From positions 306,195,132-306,259,131 of the forward strand of contig CM042689.1 of assembly GCA_023614405.1 (NCBI GenBank): a stretch of 64,000 bases of DNA, given 5' to 3'. Under the pieces are notes generated by a model that saw nothing but the letters and a program-made list of their open reading frames with translations, searched no databases and was not told where the DNA came from. This document shows, one piece after another, positions 1-11,049 of this stretch (position 1 is the stretch's first letter; the number at the start of each line of letters is the position of its first letter). The position numbers were made by a program, and so were the translations under genes. Source of the DNA: Avena insularis (lineage: Eukaryota > Streptophyta > Magnoliopsida > Poales > Poaceae).

Positions 1-47
1 ACAGCTGCGAACTCACTGGCCAACTGAATCATCTGGTTCAAGTCTAG

Positions 48-1019
48 CTAGTGATTGTCCTGCAAGCGCTTCAGCTTATGTCGGAGCAACGTGCCCCTTT
101 CCAACCCATCGATGAAGGCGACCATGGCGGTCTGAGCGTGCACTCCTGTGCAGGATTTCTTCATATCCAGCCAGCGAGAGAGGTAGACATGAGATGTCTC
201 ATCTTTCTCTTGCACGCACCATTGTAGATCGCCAACAGTGCAGGGACGCTTATACGTACCCTCGAAGTTCTTGGTGAACGCTTCTTGCATGTCCAACCAA
301 TTGCAGATGGATCTTTCCGTCAAGTCATCGATCCATTGACAGGTCGTGCCCGCCAACATTAATGGGAGGTACTTGACGGCGATGTTGGGGCTACCCCCGG
401 CGATCTCCACCGTGTTACCGTAGTCCTGCAACCATGTGGCTGGCTTGGCGGTGCCGTCATAGGGCTTGATGGTATTGTCAATCCGGAAACCTTTGGGGTA
501 AATTGCGGACTGTATGATAGGTCCAAAGCAACGTGGTCCCAGGTATGATCCTTCCCGGGCCTCGTGGATCTTGTCTATCCACGAACGTGCGTCGTATGGC
601 TCTAGGCTTCTTTTCTTCTTGCTAACAGGGGATGGGCTGTGTGAACGACGTGGACCCCCTCCGCCATGGTGGCTGCTAGGTGGAGACGGACGCGGAGGTG
701 GCGGTGGGTTAGCCTTTTTGCTGTTACCCTCCTGTGACGCCTCACGCTTGTCGCGGTTGCTTGTCGGACGCGGAGGGTCATGGCGCGACCTGCTCTTGTG
801 TCCCTGGTTGCGCCCTCCGTCATGACGGGTCTGCTCCGCATTGTCGCGGATGATGATGCCGCTCTGCCTTGGTGGAGGCATATCCGTAGGACGGTGAGCC
901 TTGGTTTCTTCGCGATGTCGGGGGGAGCGGGGCGGTGGCGATGGGCGATGAGGTTGGGATTTGCCTTCGTGGTCAGAGGATATGGGGATAGCATCCTTCC
1001 TTTGCACGCATCCCTCCAT
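48..1019 (-). pseudogene. Second Gag module of Tat element A (interrupted by a stop)
   Basis: This 323-codon minus-strand ORF has a basic, Pro/Arg/Ser-rich N-terminal half (about residues 1-140) and a retrotransposon Gag-like half. Visible landmarks are PYDGTAKPATWLQDY near residue 190, the segment FTKNFEGTYKRPCTVGDL, and IDGLERGTLLRHKLKRLQ near the end. Gag of this type packages element RNA in cytoplasmic particles. The homologous ORF in fragment C (51435-51941) continues where this one meets a TAG at 48-50, so the stop is probably a decay mutation. The reading frame can be followed upstream into 1020-1138, where Copia-1 interrupts the element. It resembles the Gag-like ORF at 24098-24358 of the same element, which suggests an internal duplication. 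Confidence 0.75.
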
Positions 1020-1138
1020 CCTCGTTCGGATGAACCCGCCTGAGACCCGACATCAAGAGGAGATCTGTCCCTTGGCGGCTTATGTTGGCTAGACTGGCAA
1101 AACGCTGGGTCAGACTCAAGCCTCTGAGAGGAGGCCTT

Positions 1139-2352
1139 TGAAATGGATTGTATGGGAACCTAGAGGGGGGTGAATAGGTGCTAACCAATTTTTTAATACT
1201 TTTTCAATTTTAGGCTTGACACAAAGTAAATTCTCTAGATATGCAACTACGAGAATTTCCCTATATGTAACCCTAACTACTAAGCACGTAAAAGAGGAGC
1301 AAGGAAACGAGCATGCGGAGACACAGGGATTTGTTTTACCGCAGTTCCTTCCTTGTTAAGGGAAGTACATCTGCGTTGGAGGGGTGGGCGGTTCTAATAC
1401 CACCACGCCACAATAGGCCTCACGCTATTCTCCGATGGATCTCGCCACGAGAGGCCTGATCCACCTTCTCCACTATTGGATCCCTTCGAGGCGGGAACCG
1501 GTGCCTTTTACAACACTATCGGGGCACACACCCACAACCGAATTGGGGGCTCCCGAGATGACAAAAAGCTGCCACAAGAACAAGGTTTATCAATATAAAC
1601 AAATACAAGGATCTAGATATTTGCAAGAAATACTAGATCGGAGGTTCTCCAAATGAATGGAGAGGAGATGAAGCGCTTGATTGCTGATGATGAAGATCGA
1701 GTTCTCCTCCTTTGATTCCCCAAGGGATGGGGCCTTTGGGTGGATCTAGGTGGAGCACTCTTGGATGAAGCTTTCAGATCTGATCTGGTCTTTTTCATGA
1801 TGAATCAAGAGTTATGGCAGGAGGGGGAAGGCTGGCTTAAATACCCCCTCCCCAGATCTGGCCGTTGCACACCTTTGGGGGCGGATTATCCGCCCCCCCA
1901 CTTGGGGCGGATTATCCGCCCCTTGGGAAAACTCCGACCCAAGGGCGGATTCTCCGGGGGAAACTCCGCCCCCTCTCTAAGGCTGGCGCATGCAGAACTT
2001 GGCGAAGATCTTGGGGGGAGGGCGGATAATCCGGCCCCCCTGAGGGGCGGATTATCCGGCCAGGCCAGAAAGTCCGGCCAATACTCCGCTCCCTCTCTGG
2101 GGCTTGCGCCTTGGCGATGAGCAGGGGGCGGACTATCCGTCCCCCCTGAGGGGAAAATCCGTCCAAAATTCCGCCCCCCCTTCTGGGGCTTGCGCCTTCT
2201 TGGGAAGAGGGAGGGGCGGATTATCCGCCCCCCAAAAACAGAATCCTTTCCCTTTTTCTCATAGGTAGCTGCAACACTTCAACACACATTAAATAATCCT
2301 TGATATTGTTATCTAACACACAAAACACTCGGGATTATAAAATGTTCTTTCA
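1139..2352 (-). repeat. Copia-1 3' LTR
   Basis: This 1214-bp LTR starts TGAAAGAAC on the minus strand and ends CATTTCA; it pairs with 9400-10591. Symmetric boxes of the type GGCGGATTATCCGCC lie at 1880-1893, 1906-1920 and further at about 1936-2230. A TATTTAAG box lies at 1836-1843 (minus strand), just downstream of the boxes. Box number and spacing differ from the partner LTR: it carries one additional box near 1906 and lacks one present near 10456. Confidence 0.92.
1836..1843 (-). promoter_or_regulatory. TATA-like box in the Copia-1 LTR
   Basis: TATTTAAG on the minus strand lies downstream of the symmetric LTR boxes; an identical copy is at 10105-10112. The position suggests the LTR core promoter. 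Function is inferred. Confidence 0.6.
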
Positions 2353-3230
2353 ATCTCCCCCTTTTTGGTGTTAGATGACAATATTAGGATTTGCAATAAA
2401 ACCGGCAAATGCCACCTTAAATAATGAAAGACGCTCCCCCTAGATGTGTGCATATTTAAGATTTGCATTTGAATACAAATACACACACTAGAGAGAACAC
2501 TACTTCCATAACCAAGATAATTGAAACAAGGTGGTTTGGGAAACAAGGTCATACCACCGGGATGAGAATATAGCCAAAGCATACATAGATAATCCCATGA
2601 ATCCATATGCCATCAAATATGCTCCATAATTCCAGAATTCCATGAGGTCCATAATAGATAAATCCAGAATTCCATGAATACCAAACATAGTACCAAACAT
2701 AGTGGAGTACGACATAGTCTTACATAAACAAACACAAATAGCAAATGAGTTCACGCTAGAAAAGGCACAAGCAAGCAAATAAAAACGACTAAAATCGAAA
2801 AGCTTGTGCCCGACCCTTGCAAATCCACGAGACCTAATAGAACTACTTCTCCCCCTTTGGCATCGAAACGCTAAAAAGAAAGAAGAGCGATGCTAAACGC
2901 CAAAACTGAGATGGTACTACACACCCAAATTTGCAAGAATCAAATCAATCAAAAGCCAAATTTGAGTGTGTTTTCCATAAGAACATGAGATATGCAAGAA
3001 TATCCAACGAGACCCATGAGAAACCAACTCTTCTCGAGGAAGAGGGCGGTGGCCGAAGCCACCATGTTGGAGTGCATGGCATGACACCGCGAAGATGTAT
3101 CTTGAGTTCAAAACCAATGCTCATCGATGACCCACATATCACAAAATGATTCTTAGGTAAATGATTTTACTTGCTTTCGGCATTATGGGGGGAGGGTTGG
3201 CCCAATCAATTAGGACCACACTCCCCCTAT
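2353..3230 (-). promoter_or_regulatory. Cluster of polypurine tracts before the Copia-1 3' LTR
   Basis: The stretch between pol and the 3' LTR has no convincing gene. It holds four pyrimidine runs on the plus strand (purine on the element strand): 2353-2370 next to the LTR, 2433-2441, 2847-2860 and 3221-3229, all with the core CTCCCCCT. The terminal one should prime plus-strand DNA synthesis. Multiple tracts in this position are a described Sirevirus trait. Confidence 0.7.
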
Positions 3231-3289
3231 GTCTATGCCCGCATCTAAACCAAATACATGAATAAGAGCAAGTGAGTGTGCAAGGGTAG

Positions 3290-6200
3290 TCAAGCCAAGC
3301 TCCTTGAATCTATGATATTTAGCTCATTCCTCAAATAATAGAATCTTGCTTCATCAAGAGGCTTCGTGAAAATATTAGCAAGTTGGTTCTTCGTGCTCAC
3401 AAAGGATAGAGCAATATCTCCATGAGCAACATGATCCCGAATAAAGTGGTTGCGAATCTCTATATGTTTTGTTCTTGTATGCTGCACGGGATTGTAAGCA
3501 ATTTTGATAGCACTTTCATTGTCGCATAATAGAGGCACTTTGTCACAATTGACACCATATTCCTTTAAAGTTTGCCTCATCCATAACAATTGTGTACAAG
3601 CACTTGCAGCAGCAACATATTCAGCTTCGGCGGTTGAGAGTGAAATACAATTCTGTTTCTTTGATGACCAACACACTAGAGACCTGCCCAAGAATTTACA
3701 TGCACTAGAGGTTGATTTCCTATCATCTTTGTCACCAGCCCAATCTGAATCAGTGTAGCCACATAGAGAGAAACTCGAACCCTTGGGATACCATAACCCA
3801 AAATTTGGGGAATGAACCAAATATCGGAAGATTCGCTTGACCGCCACTAAGTGGATTTCTTTAGGAGCGGCTTGGTACCTTGCACACACTCCTACACTTA
3901 ACACGATATCGGGCCTAGATGCACAAAGGTAAAGGAGAGACCCGATCATGGATCGGTATACCTTTTGATCCACGTCTTTACCCTTGGGATTGAGCTCAAT
4001 ATGACACTTTGTTTGCAGGGGTAGCAACGCCATTGAGATCCGTCATCTTGAACCTTTTGAGCATGTCTTGGATGTACTTAGCTTGATTAATAAAGGTTCC
4101 CTATCTAAGTTGTTTGATCTCAAATCCAAGAAAGAACCTCAGCTCATCCATCATGGACATCTCAAACCTGTCAGTCATAAGCTTTGAAAATTCATCGTTA
4201 AAAGCTTGGTTAGTAGAGCCAAAAATAATGTCATCTACATAAATTTGGCATACAAAAAGCTCCCCGTTAACCTTCTTAGTAAAAAGAGTGGGATCGATTT
4301 GCCCAACTTCGAATCCACGGTCTAGAAAAAGCTCTTTAAGGTTCTCATACCACGCACGTGGGGCTTGTGTAAGGCCATAGAGCGCCTTATCGAGTTTGTA
4401 GACATGGTTCGGAAATTTGGGGTCCTCAAACCCCGGGGGTTGCTTGACGTATACTAACTCATGTAGAAGACCATTAAGGAAAGCACTCTTAACATCCATT
4501 TGTTGTAATTTAAAATTATGATGGGCTGCATATGCAAGAAGGATACGGATGGACTCAAGACGAGCCACAGGAGCGTAAGTCTCGCCAAAATCAATTCCTT
4601 CCACTTGAGAGAATCCTTGAGCCACTAGTCGTGCTTTATTCCTCACAACAATGCCATTTTCATCATGTTTGTTCTTGAAGATCCACTTGGTGCCGATAAC
4701 ATTGCGGCAATCCTTTGGTTTTTCTACGAGCTTCCAAACTTTGTTGCGTTTGAAGTTATTTAATTCTTCATGCATTGCAACAACCCAATCGGGGTCTTCA
4801 AGAGAATCAAAAACCTTCTTTGGTTCAACCATGGAAATGTGAGCTTGATGATCACATAAGCTTGCAAGTTCTCTTGGATACCCTTCGTCGTAGATCACCA
4901 ACAACCTTGTCAAGAGTGTGACCTCTTAGTTCAAGGTTCCGATCAGCACGAGCCTTGCAACGAGCCTCAATGTCCTTATTGTTTCTAGAAGGAGTTGATT
5001 CAATATTTGTATCCTTGTCTTGATTACTGCCCTGCCCTTGATCTTGGTCTCCGTTAACGCCAGAAGATTGTTGCTGAACATTTTCTTCAGGCCCGGATAA
5101 TCCGCCCCTTGGAGGGGCCAGACTATCCGGCCTGGGAGGTGAAGAACCAGAGCCATCTTCCTGAGAATACCTGACGTGAGTTGGAGACCCAGGGCCGGAT
5201 AATCCGCCCTCGGGGGCCGGAGAATCCGGCCTGGGAGCTTCAGAGTTGCTGACTTCTCCTTCGGAACCTCTGGAATGAGTTGGAGTGCCAGGGGTGGATT
5301 GTCCGCCCCTTGGAGAGGGCGGATAGTCCGGCCTGGGACTACCAACTTGTCCAGGGGACAGTTGATCTTCAGCAGATTGTGGTGTTGATGCAGGATTTTC
5401 TCCAACAGTAGGAGCTTGTTGATCTTGTGTAGATGAGGGCTCCACATGTGTGGAGCATTGTCCTTCCTGATCCGCCACTAGGGGTTCCTCAATGGGGCGG
5501 AAAAATCCCACGCCCATTCTTCTTATGGCATCTTGGGGTATTTCAACATCTGCATCACAAACATCAACTTGCCCTACAAAGGAGCCGTTATTTTCATCGA
5601 ACTCCACACTACAAGATTCTACAACAATCCTAGTGAGATTGTTGTGGATTCTATAAGTGTGGGATTCGGCACCGTAACCAACAAAAATACCTTCTAAAGC
5701 CTTGGACTCAAATTTTGACAAACAGACACCTTTAATAAGAAAGAAACACTTACACCCGAATACCCTAAAGTATGAGATGTTGGGCTTGTTACTGGTAAGT
5801 ATTTCATATGGAGTCTTGTCCAAAATCTTTCGAAGGTAGAGCCGGTTTGATGAGTGACAAGCAGTGGATATGGCTTCAGCCCAAAAATTATAAGGAGACT
5901 TGAATTCAGCTAGCATAGATCTTGGCATATCCATCAAAGTCCGGTTCTTCCTCTCGGCTACACCATTTTGTTGAGGGGTGTACGCAGCGGAATATTGATG
6001 TCTAATCCCCTCTTCGCTAAGAAACTCATTTAAAGTGTAGTTCTTGAATTCGGAGCCGTTGTCACTTCTAATTGCCAAGATAGGAACATTGTGTTGACGT
6101 TGAACTTCATTGGCAAAGTCGATGACAGTTTGTTGAGTCTCACTTTTCAGCTTGAAGAAATAGACCCATGTATATCTTGAATAATCATCGACAATGACCA

Positions 6201-6877
6201 AGCAATATTTCTTCCCACCAAGACTTGCATGAGAAGGAGGACCAAATAAATCCACATGAAGTAATTCCAAGATCCTCTTTGATGACACAATAGTCTTCCT
6301 CTTGTGGGGAGAGTCATGCATTTTTCCTTCTACACAAGCCCTGCAAACACGATCTTTGGCAAAAGAGACATTATCCTTTAGTCCAAGGATGTGGCCACCC
6401 TTCTGGAGACTTTGCAAAGTTCTCATGTTGACATGGGCTAAACAGCGATGCCATAGCCAGCCCACGTCGGCCTTTCCTAATAGACAAATCGGACCCGAAG
6501 TGGTTTTCCCCGAGAAGTCCACCACATACAGGTCATTTTCGACGTATCCAACAAAAGCGACCTTTAGAGACTTGCTCCACAAGAGTACCACCAAATCATC
6601 ATCGATAAAAACAACAAAACCCATCTTGCCAAGGGCACGTCTGAAAAGAAGGTTAGAACAGGGTCTCAACAAGCATGACTTCCACGAGAGAGATATCGTG
6701 GGCAACCACAACCTTGCCAAGACCCAATACCTGAGATTTAGACTTATCACCATAGGAGACTGTGATATTATCATGATTTGGATGCATCTCCGTGATGATC
6801 TCCTTGCTTCCGGTCATATGACTAGTGCAGCCACTATCCAGCACCCATTTTGACCCACCGGAAGCATAGCCCTGCAA
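3290..6877 (-). pseudogene. Copia-1 pol (protease, integrase, RT, RNase H), frameshifted
   Basis: Pol is read on the minus strand in four open pieces. 6877-6653 holds the protease with active site DSGCTSHMTG. 6774-4852 holds the GAG-pre-integrase motif HRCLAHVNMRTL, integrase catalytic residues in HVDLFGP, RSDNGSEF and NGVAERKNRTL, and a Pro/Gly-rich linker. 4913-4101 holds the reverse transcriptase, with [11 protein letters not shown] and the catalytic YVDDI. 4033-3290 holds RNase H, with YTDSDWAGD, STAEAEYVA and LCDNESA. The pieces lie in three frames, so at least three frameshifts separate them. Pol enzymes process Gag, copy the RNA and integrate the DNA. The C-terminal TKPLDEARF segment and stop at 3290 look like the natural end. 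It is not functional as it stands. Confidence 0.9.
5085..5345 (-). repeat. LTR-type symmetric boxes inside the Copia-1 pol linker
   Basis: Between integrase and reverse transcriptase the coding sequence holds about six boxes of the form GGATAATCC or GGATAGTCC flanked by CGCC or CGGCC (around 5095-5110, 5125-5140, 5193-5208, 5225-5240, 5303-5320, 5325-5340). They match the symmetric boxes of the Copia-1 LTR. In the pol frame they encode a repeated PRPD...P...GG.S.PG peptide. Confidence 0.75.
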
Positions 6878-6882
6878 GAAAA

Positions 6883-9347
6883 TTACTTCTTGGTTTTAGG
6901 TACCCATTTTTCAATGGGTCCTTTCATGTTAGTAACAAGGGTCTTTGGGACCCAAATAGACCAAGCAATATACTCATCAAAAGGATCAACATAATAAGCA
7001 TAAACATCGCCATAGTCATCACAAAAGAGTTCATAATTCGGATTGTGAGACCCTACAAAACCAATATTATTAGTCTTGTCTTTTGTGACATTCTTCTCAG
7101 CGGTGCTTGTCTTTAATTGCACATTCTTGGTCTTTTTCTTCTTGGTTTTCTTCTTCTTGGACTTGGTGACATACCCAAGTCCCTCTTTACCATGATTTGA
7201 CCTTTTCTTGCCACGGACTTCATCAAGCACACCTTTGTCCTTGGTAGTGATGTCCTTGATCACTTCTTTTTCCACACTAGCATTTTCTCGTTACTACATG
7301 TTGAGTTGGACGAGCTAGGAGTATCATATTTGGCCAATCGACTTTGAAGCTGATCATGTGACTCATTGAGAATAGAGAACTCGTTTTTCAACGCCTTGTG
7401 AGCATTGTCAAGTTTCTCCAATTCCTCGGAGAGTCTATCATGAGCAGTCGCAAAGTCAATCCTTTCCTTCTTTAACTTCTTTGCTTTGGTGACAGCATTG
7501 TCACGTTCCTTAACAAGTTTAGTCACAATTTCTTCATGTGACTCTTACATAGACTCGAGCCTCTCTTCAAGAGAGACCCGAGCTTCTTCTTCTTCAAGAG
7601 CATTTTTAGGGATGCAGTTTCCATTGCATCCTCCCTTTCAATTCTTCCCTTTTCTTCGAGGAGAGCTTCATTTTGGGCCAGCTGATCCATAAGAGCTTCA
7701 AAACAAACTTTGTGCTCACCTTGCAAGTTAGTGTAGAAATAATCCAAAGCAATAATCTCTTCTTTAACCTTAAGACTAGTAGGATCATCCATGTCTATCA
7801 TAGCCTTGGGAAAAGAAGAGTTAGAAGAAGTTACCTCGGAGCTTCTTGCCATGAGGCAAGTAGCATTCTTGTTGATGATGTTTTCGTTCGGAGAGTCGAA
7901 GAGAGATGTTGATGTAGATGTGGTGGCTATAGCAGCCACCTCTTGAGAGCTATCGTCCTCGTCCTCATCTTCACTCCCCGATGAATATTCTGCTTGAGCC
8001 ACTAGAACAATCTTTGGTTGCTTCTTGAAAGGAGCATTCTTCTTTACAAACTGTTTCTTACGTGGAGCTTTTGATTTGTCCTTGAAAATGAGTATTCCTC
8101 CATTATCATCTCTACTTTGATATGGACACTCAGCTACAGTCTGACCGTCACCACAATTGAAGCATGTTCTCAGCTTGGGACCATTTTCTTTTCTTCCATA
8201 GGCTCCACTCTTGCGATCTAGTTCAGCTTTAGCCTTGGCTGGATCTTTCCAAAAGTTTCTTGCATAAAGAGCCAAGTATTGTCCGTGGATCCTTTTTATA
8301 TCCTCGGGACAGTCCAGACCTTCTACCGCATATTCATCATGATCAATCACACTAGTCTTCAAGGCCATGTTGACCCCCTTTTGCATCCCCATAACTCGAG
8401 CACGAGCATCTTCGGCATTCTTGGCAGCCACTTTGAAAGCGGCCATTTCTTGCATTACCTCATTGGATGACATGAGGTGATAGTTATGCCTACCTTGGAG
8501 ACTTTTCAAATCTGTGGGCTCAAATGGCATAAGAGCACTGACATACTTGCGCTTGATCCAAGCATCATCAACATGAGTCGCAATCGTGGTTTCTGAAGGT
8601 TGTGGCTATTGCCTTGAGCCTCCTATACATGTCCTCGTGGTCTTCTCCATCCAGCATATAGAATCCTTCAGCTTCATTGCTCAAGGCATCATATCTATTC
8701 CTTCTCATACTTTCATTTCCGATGAAGAGCTCGGTGAGGGCATCCCAAGCTTCTTTAGCTGTGCTAAGATGCTGAATGTGTGGCATGTCTTTGTCACCCA
8801 CACCAAGTTGTATCATGTGTAGAGCTGTAGCGTTGAGTTGGCTATCGACCACTTCTCTTATTGTGAGATTGTTGGGGTTTCCAACATGAAGACCATTTTC
8901 AATGATCTTCCACAACTCTATGGAGGAACTGCACACATGAGATTTCATCAAAAATTGCCATTGAGAGAAAGTAGATGCAGAAAGTTTGGGTGGATCACCC
9001 CTATTATGTATATGTGGGTGAGGGATAGGCGGATCAGGGGAATACACATGAGAAACCTCATTGTATCCATCCTTACCGCTATCCTTTTTCGAGGAGGAGC
9101 TCTTGCTAGTATCATCACCAACCACTTCGTTATCTTTGGAAACAGTTTTACCCGTTTCCTTGGATTGCGGAGTGGTATCCTCAGAGTTAGATGGAGGTGA
9201 TGCTGCGGATATGGAGAGATGCATTATCAATTGACGCATCTCTTCCATCTTAGCCTCCATTGAACTCACCAAGGTTGTTTCCAACGTCTTGAGATCGTTC
9301 ATGGTGACTACCTCCGGAGCATCACTCCCATCTACCTTGGAACACAT
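6883..9347 (-). pseudogene. Copia-1 gag, frameshifted
   Basis: Gag starts at the ATG at 9347 (MCSKVDGSDAPEVV) and reads as open pieces 9347-8568, 8530-7523, 7526-7260 and 7275-6883, separated by frameshifts near 8570, 7550 and 7270. The first part holds a UBN2-type copia Gag region, with FSQWQFLMKSH, AKEAWDALTELF and MYRRLKAI. Next comes a zinc knuckle near 8175-8140, reading CFNCGDGQTVAEC. Compared with the normal CX2CX4HX4C spacing it is one residue short and lacks the His. A long Lys/Glu-rich predicted coiled coil and a Lys-rich tract follow, then a conserved tail IWVPK...KWVPKTKK. Gag should form the particle and bind RNA; this copy cannot make a full protein. Confidence 0.88.
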
Positions 9348-9385
9348 ACTTCTCTTAGGCGGTTAAGCCCGAAATAAGAGCCGAG

Positions 9386-9397
9386 GCTCTGATACCA
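9386..9397 (-). promoter_or_regulatory. Copia-1 primer binding site (initiator Met tRNA)
   Basis: On the minus strand TGGTATCAGAGC starts two bases after the 5' LTR. It is the standard complement to the 3' end of plant initiator methionine tRNA used for minus-strand priming. Confidence 0.93.
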
Positions 9398-9399
9398 AT

Positions 9400-10591
9400 T
9401 GAAATGGATCGTATGGGCACCTAGAGGGGGGGTGAATAGGTGCTAACCAATTTTTTAATACTTTTTCAATTTTAGGCTTGACACAAAGTAAATTCTCTAG
9501 ATATGCAACTACGAGAATTTCCCTACATGTAACCCTAACTACTAAGCACGTAAAAGAGGAGCGAGGAAACCGTAGTGGAGCACGCGGAGACACAGGGATT
9601 TGTTTTACCGCAGTTCCTTCCTTGTTAAGGGAAGTACATCTGCGTTGGCGGGGTGGGCGGTTCTAAGACCACCACGCCACAATAGGCCTCACCATATTCT
9701 CCGATGGATCTCGCCACGAGAGGCTTGATCCACCTTCTCCACTATTGGATCCCTTCGAGGCGGGAACCGGTGCCTTTTACAACACTATTAGGGCACACAC
9801 CCACAACCGAATTGGGGGCTCCCGAGATGACAACAAGCTGCCGCAAGAACAAGGTTTATCAATATAAACAAAAACAAGGATCTAGATATTTGCAAGAAAT
9901 ACTAGATCGGAGGTTCTCCAAATGAATGGAGAGGAGATGAAGCGCTTGATTGCTGATGATGAAGATCGAGTTCTCCTCCTTCGATTCCCCAAGGGATGGG
10001 GCCATTGGGTGGATCTAGGTGGAGGACTCTTGGATGAAGCTTTCAGATCTGATCTGGTCTTTTTCGTGATGAATCAAGAGTTCTGGCAGGAGGGGGAAGG
10101 CTGGCTTAAATACCCCCTCCCCAGATCTAGCCATTGCACACCTTTGGGGGCGGATTATCCGCCCCCCTGGGAAAACTCCGCCCCCTCTCTGGGGCTGGCG
10201 CATGCAGAACTTGGCGAAGATCTTGGGGGGGGGGGGGCGGATAATCCGGCCCCTGAGGGTAGGATTATCCGGCCAGGCCGGAAAGTCCGGCCAATACTCC
10301 GCCCCTCTCTAGGGCTTGCGCCTTGGCGATGATCAGGGGGGCGGACTATCCGCCCCCCCTGAGTGGCGGATTATCCGGCCAAAATTCTGCCCTCCTTCTA
10401 GGGCTTGCGCCTTCTTGGGAAGAGGGAGGGGCGGATTATCCGCCCCTGGTGGGGGCGGATTATCCGCCCCCAAAAAACAGAATCCTTTCCCTTTTTCTCA
10501 TAGGTAGCTGCAACACTTCAACACACATTAAATAATCCTTGATATTGTTATCTAACACACAAAACACTAGGGATTATAAAATGTTCTTTCA
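9400..10591 (-). repeat. Copia-1 5' LTR
   Basis: This 1192-bp LTR pairs with 1139-2352. It contains the same symmetric CGG...CCG boxes (for example 10149-10163, 10435-10450, 10456-10472) and a TATTTAAG promoter-like box at 10105-10112 on the minus strand. It would supply the promoter and the start of the genomic transcript. Confidence 0.92.
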
Positions 10592-11049
10592 GCCTTTTCC
10601 TGCTGTTTCACCGCCTTGGCCACTAGGTCATAGACCTAGTCCACCGCCTCAGGCGATCTATCCTCCTCTAGAAGGGTCTTGGCGATGGCGAGCTTGAGGA
10701 GAGGAGTGGGCATCACCTGACTACCTTCACTATCAATGTATGGCTTGGCTTGTGCCGGCTTCGGGGGAGCCCATCCTAGGTTTCGCTGCACACCGGGATC
10801 ATTGATGACGCGAGCCGGAGAATTCTTGGCCTTCTACTGCAGCAGCAGGGTCTTGTACTCGGCCTCCATTGCTCTAGCTTTCTCTATGGATTTCTGCGTG
10901 TTGACGAGATCTCGATCTAGCTTTGCGCCTTGCTCCGTGATGGCATGTGCTTAATCCAGCAGCTGCTGGTGCTTCTCGTCAAGCTGGGTTACGTTCCGGA
11001 TATGAGCTACGGTTAAGGGATCGACGAGGAGATTACCGTACATCACTCT
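10592..11049 (-). pseudogene. Linker segment of Tat element A between Copia-1 and Copia-2
   Basis: This 458-bp piece matches fragment D at about 58000-58450 in reverse orientation. It belongs to the linker between the two Gag-like modules. The encoded protein there is Glu/Lys/Gln-rich (DEKRQQLLEEAQAIVEQ in fragment D) and probably coiled coil. In-frame stops are visible here. It starts and ends with the duplicated target sites gcctt (10592-10596) and actct (11045-11049). Confidence 0.8.

Larger units (their letters stand above)
1139..10591 (-). mobile_element. Copia-1: Sirevirus-like Ty1/copia retrotransposon
   Basis: This is a complete 9453-bp minus-strand element bounded by TG...CA and flanked by the 5-bp duplication gcctt (1134-1138 and 10592-10596). 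The LTRs are 9400-10591 (5') and 1139-2352 (3'). The 5' LTR is followed by a perfect initiator-Met tRNA primer site, and the 3' LTR is preceded by a polypurine tract. Internal order is gag, protease, integrase, reverse transcriptase, RNase H, which is the copia order. Symmetric CGG...CCG boxes in the LTRs just upstream of a TATTTAAG box and several polypurine tracts near the 3' LTR are features described for the plant genus Sirevirus. It has no large third ORF after pol. Several frameshifts make it non-autonomous. Confidence 0.92.

Noticed and set aside
1435..1656. 73-codon frame in the Copia-1 LTRs (also 9704-9925)
   Set aside because: It is present only because the LTR is duplicated; no coding features.
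6302..6853. 183-codon plus-strand frame
   Set aside because: It is antisense to the Copia-1 protease-integrase region and has no independent support.
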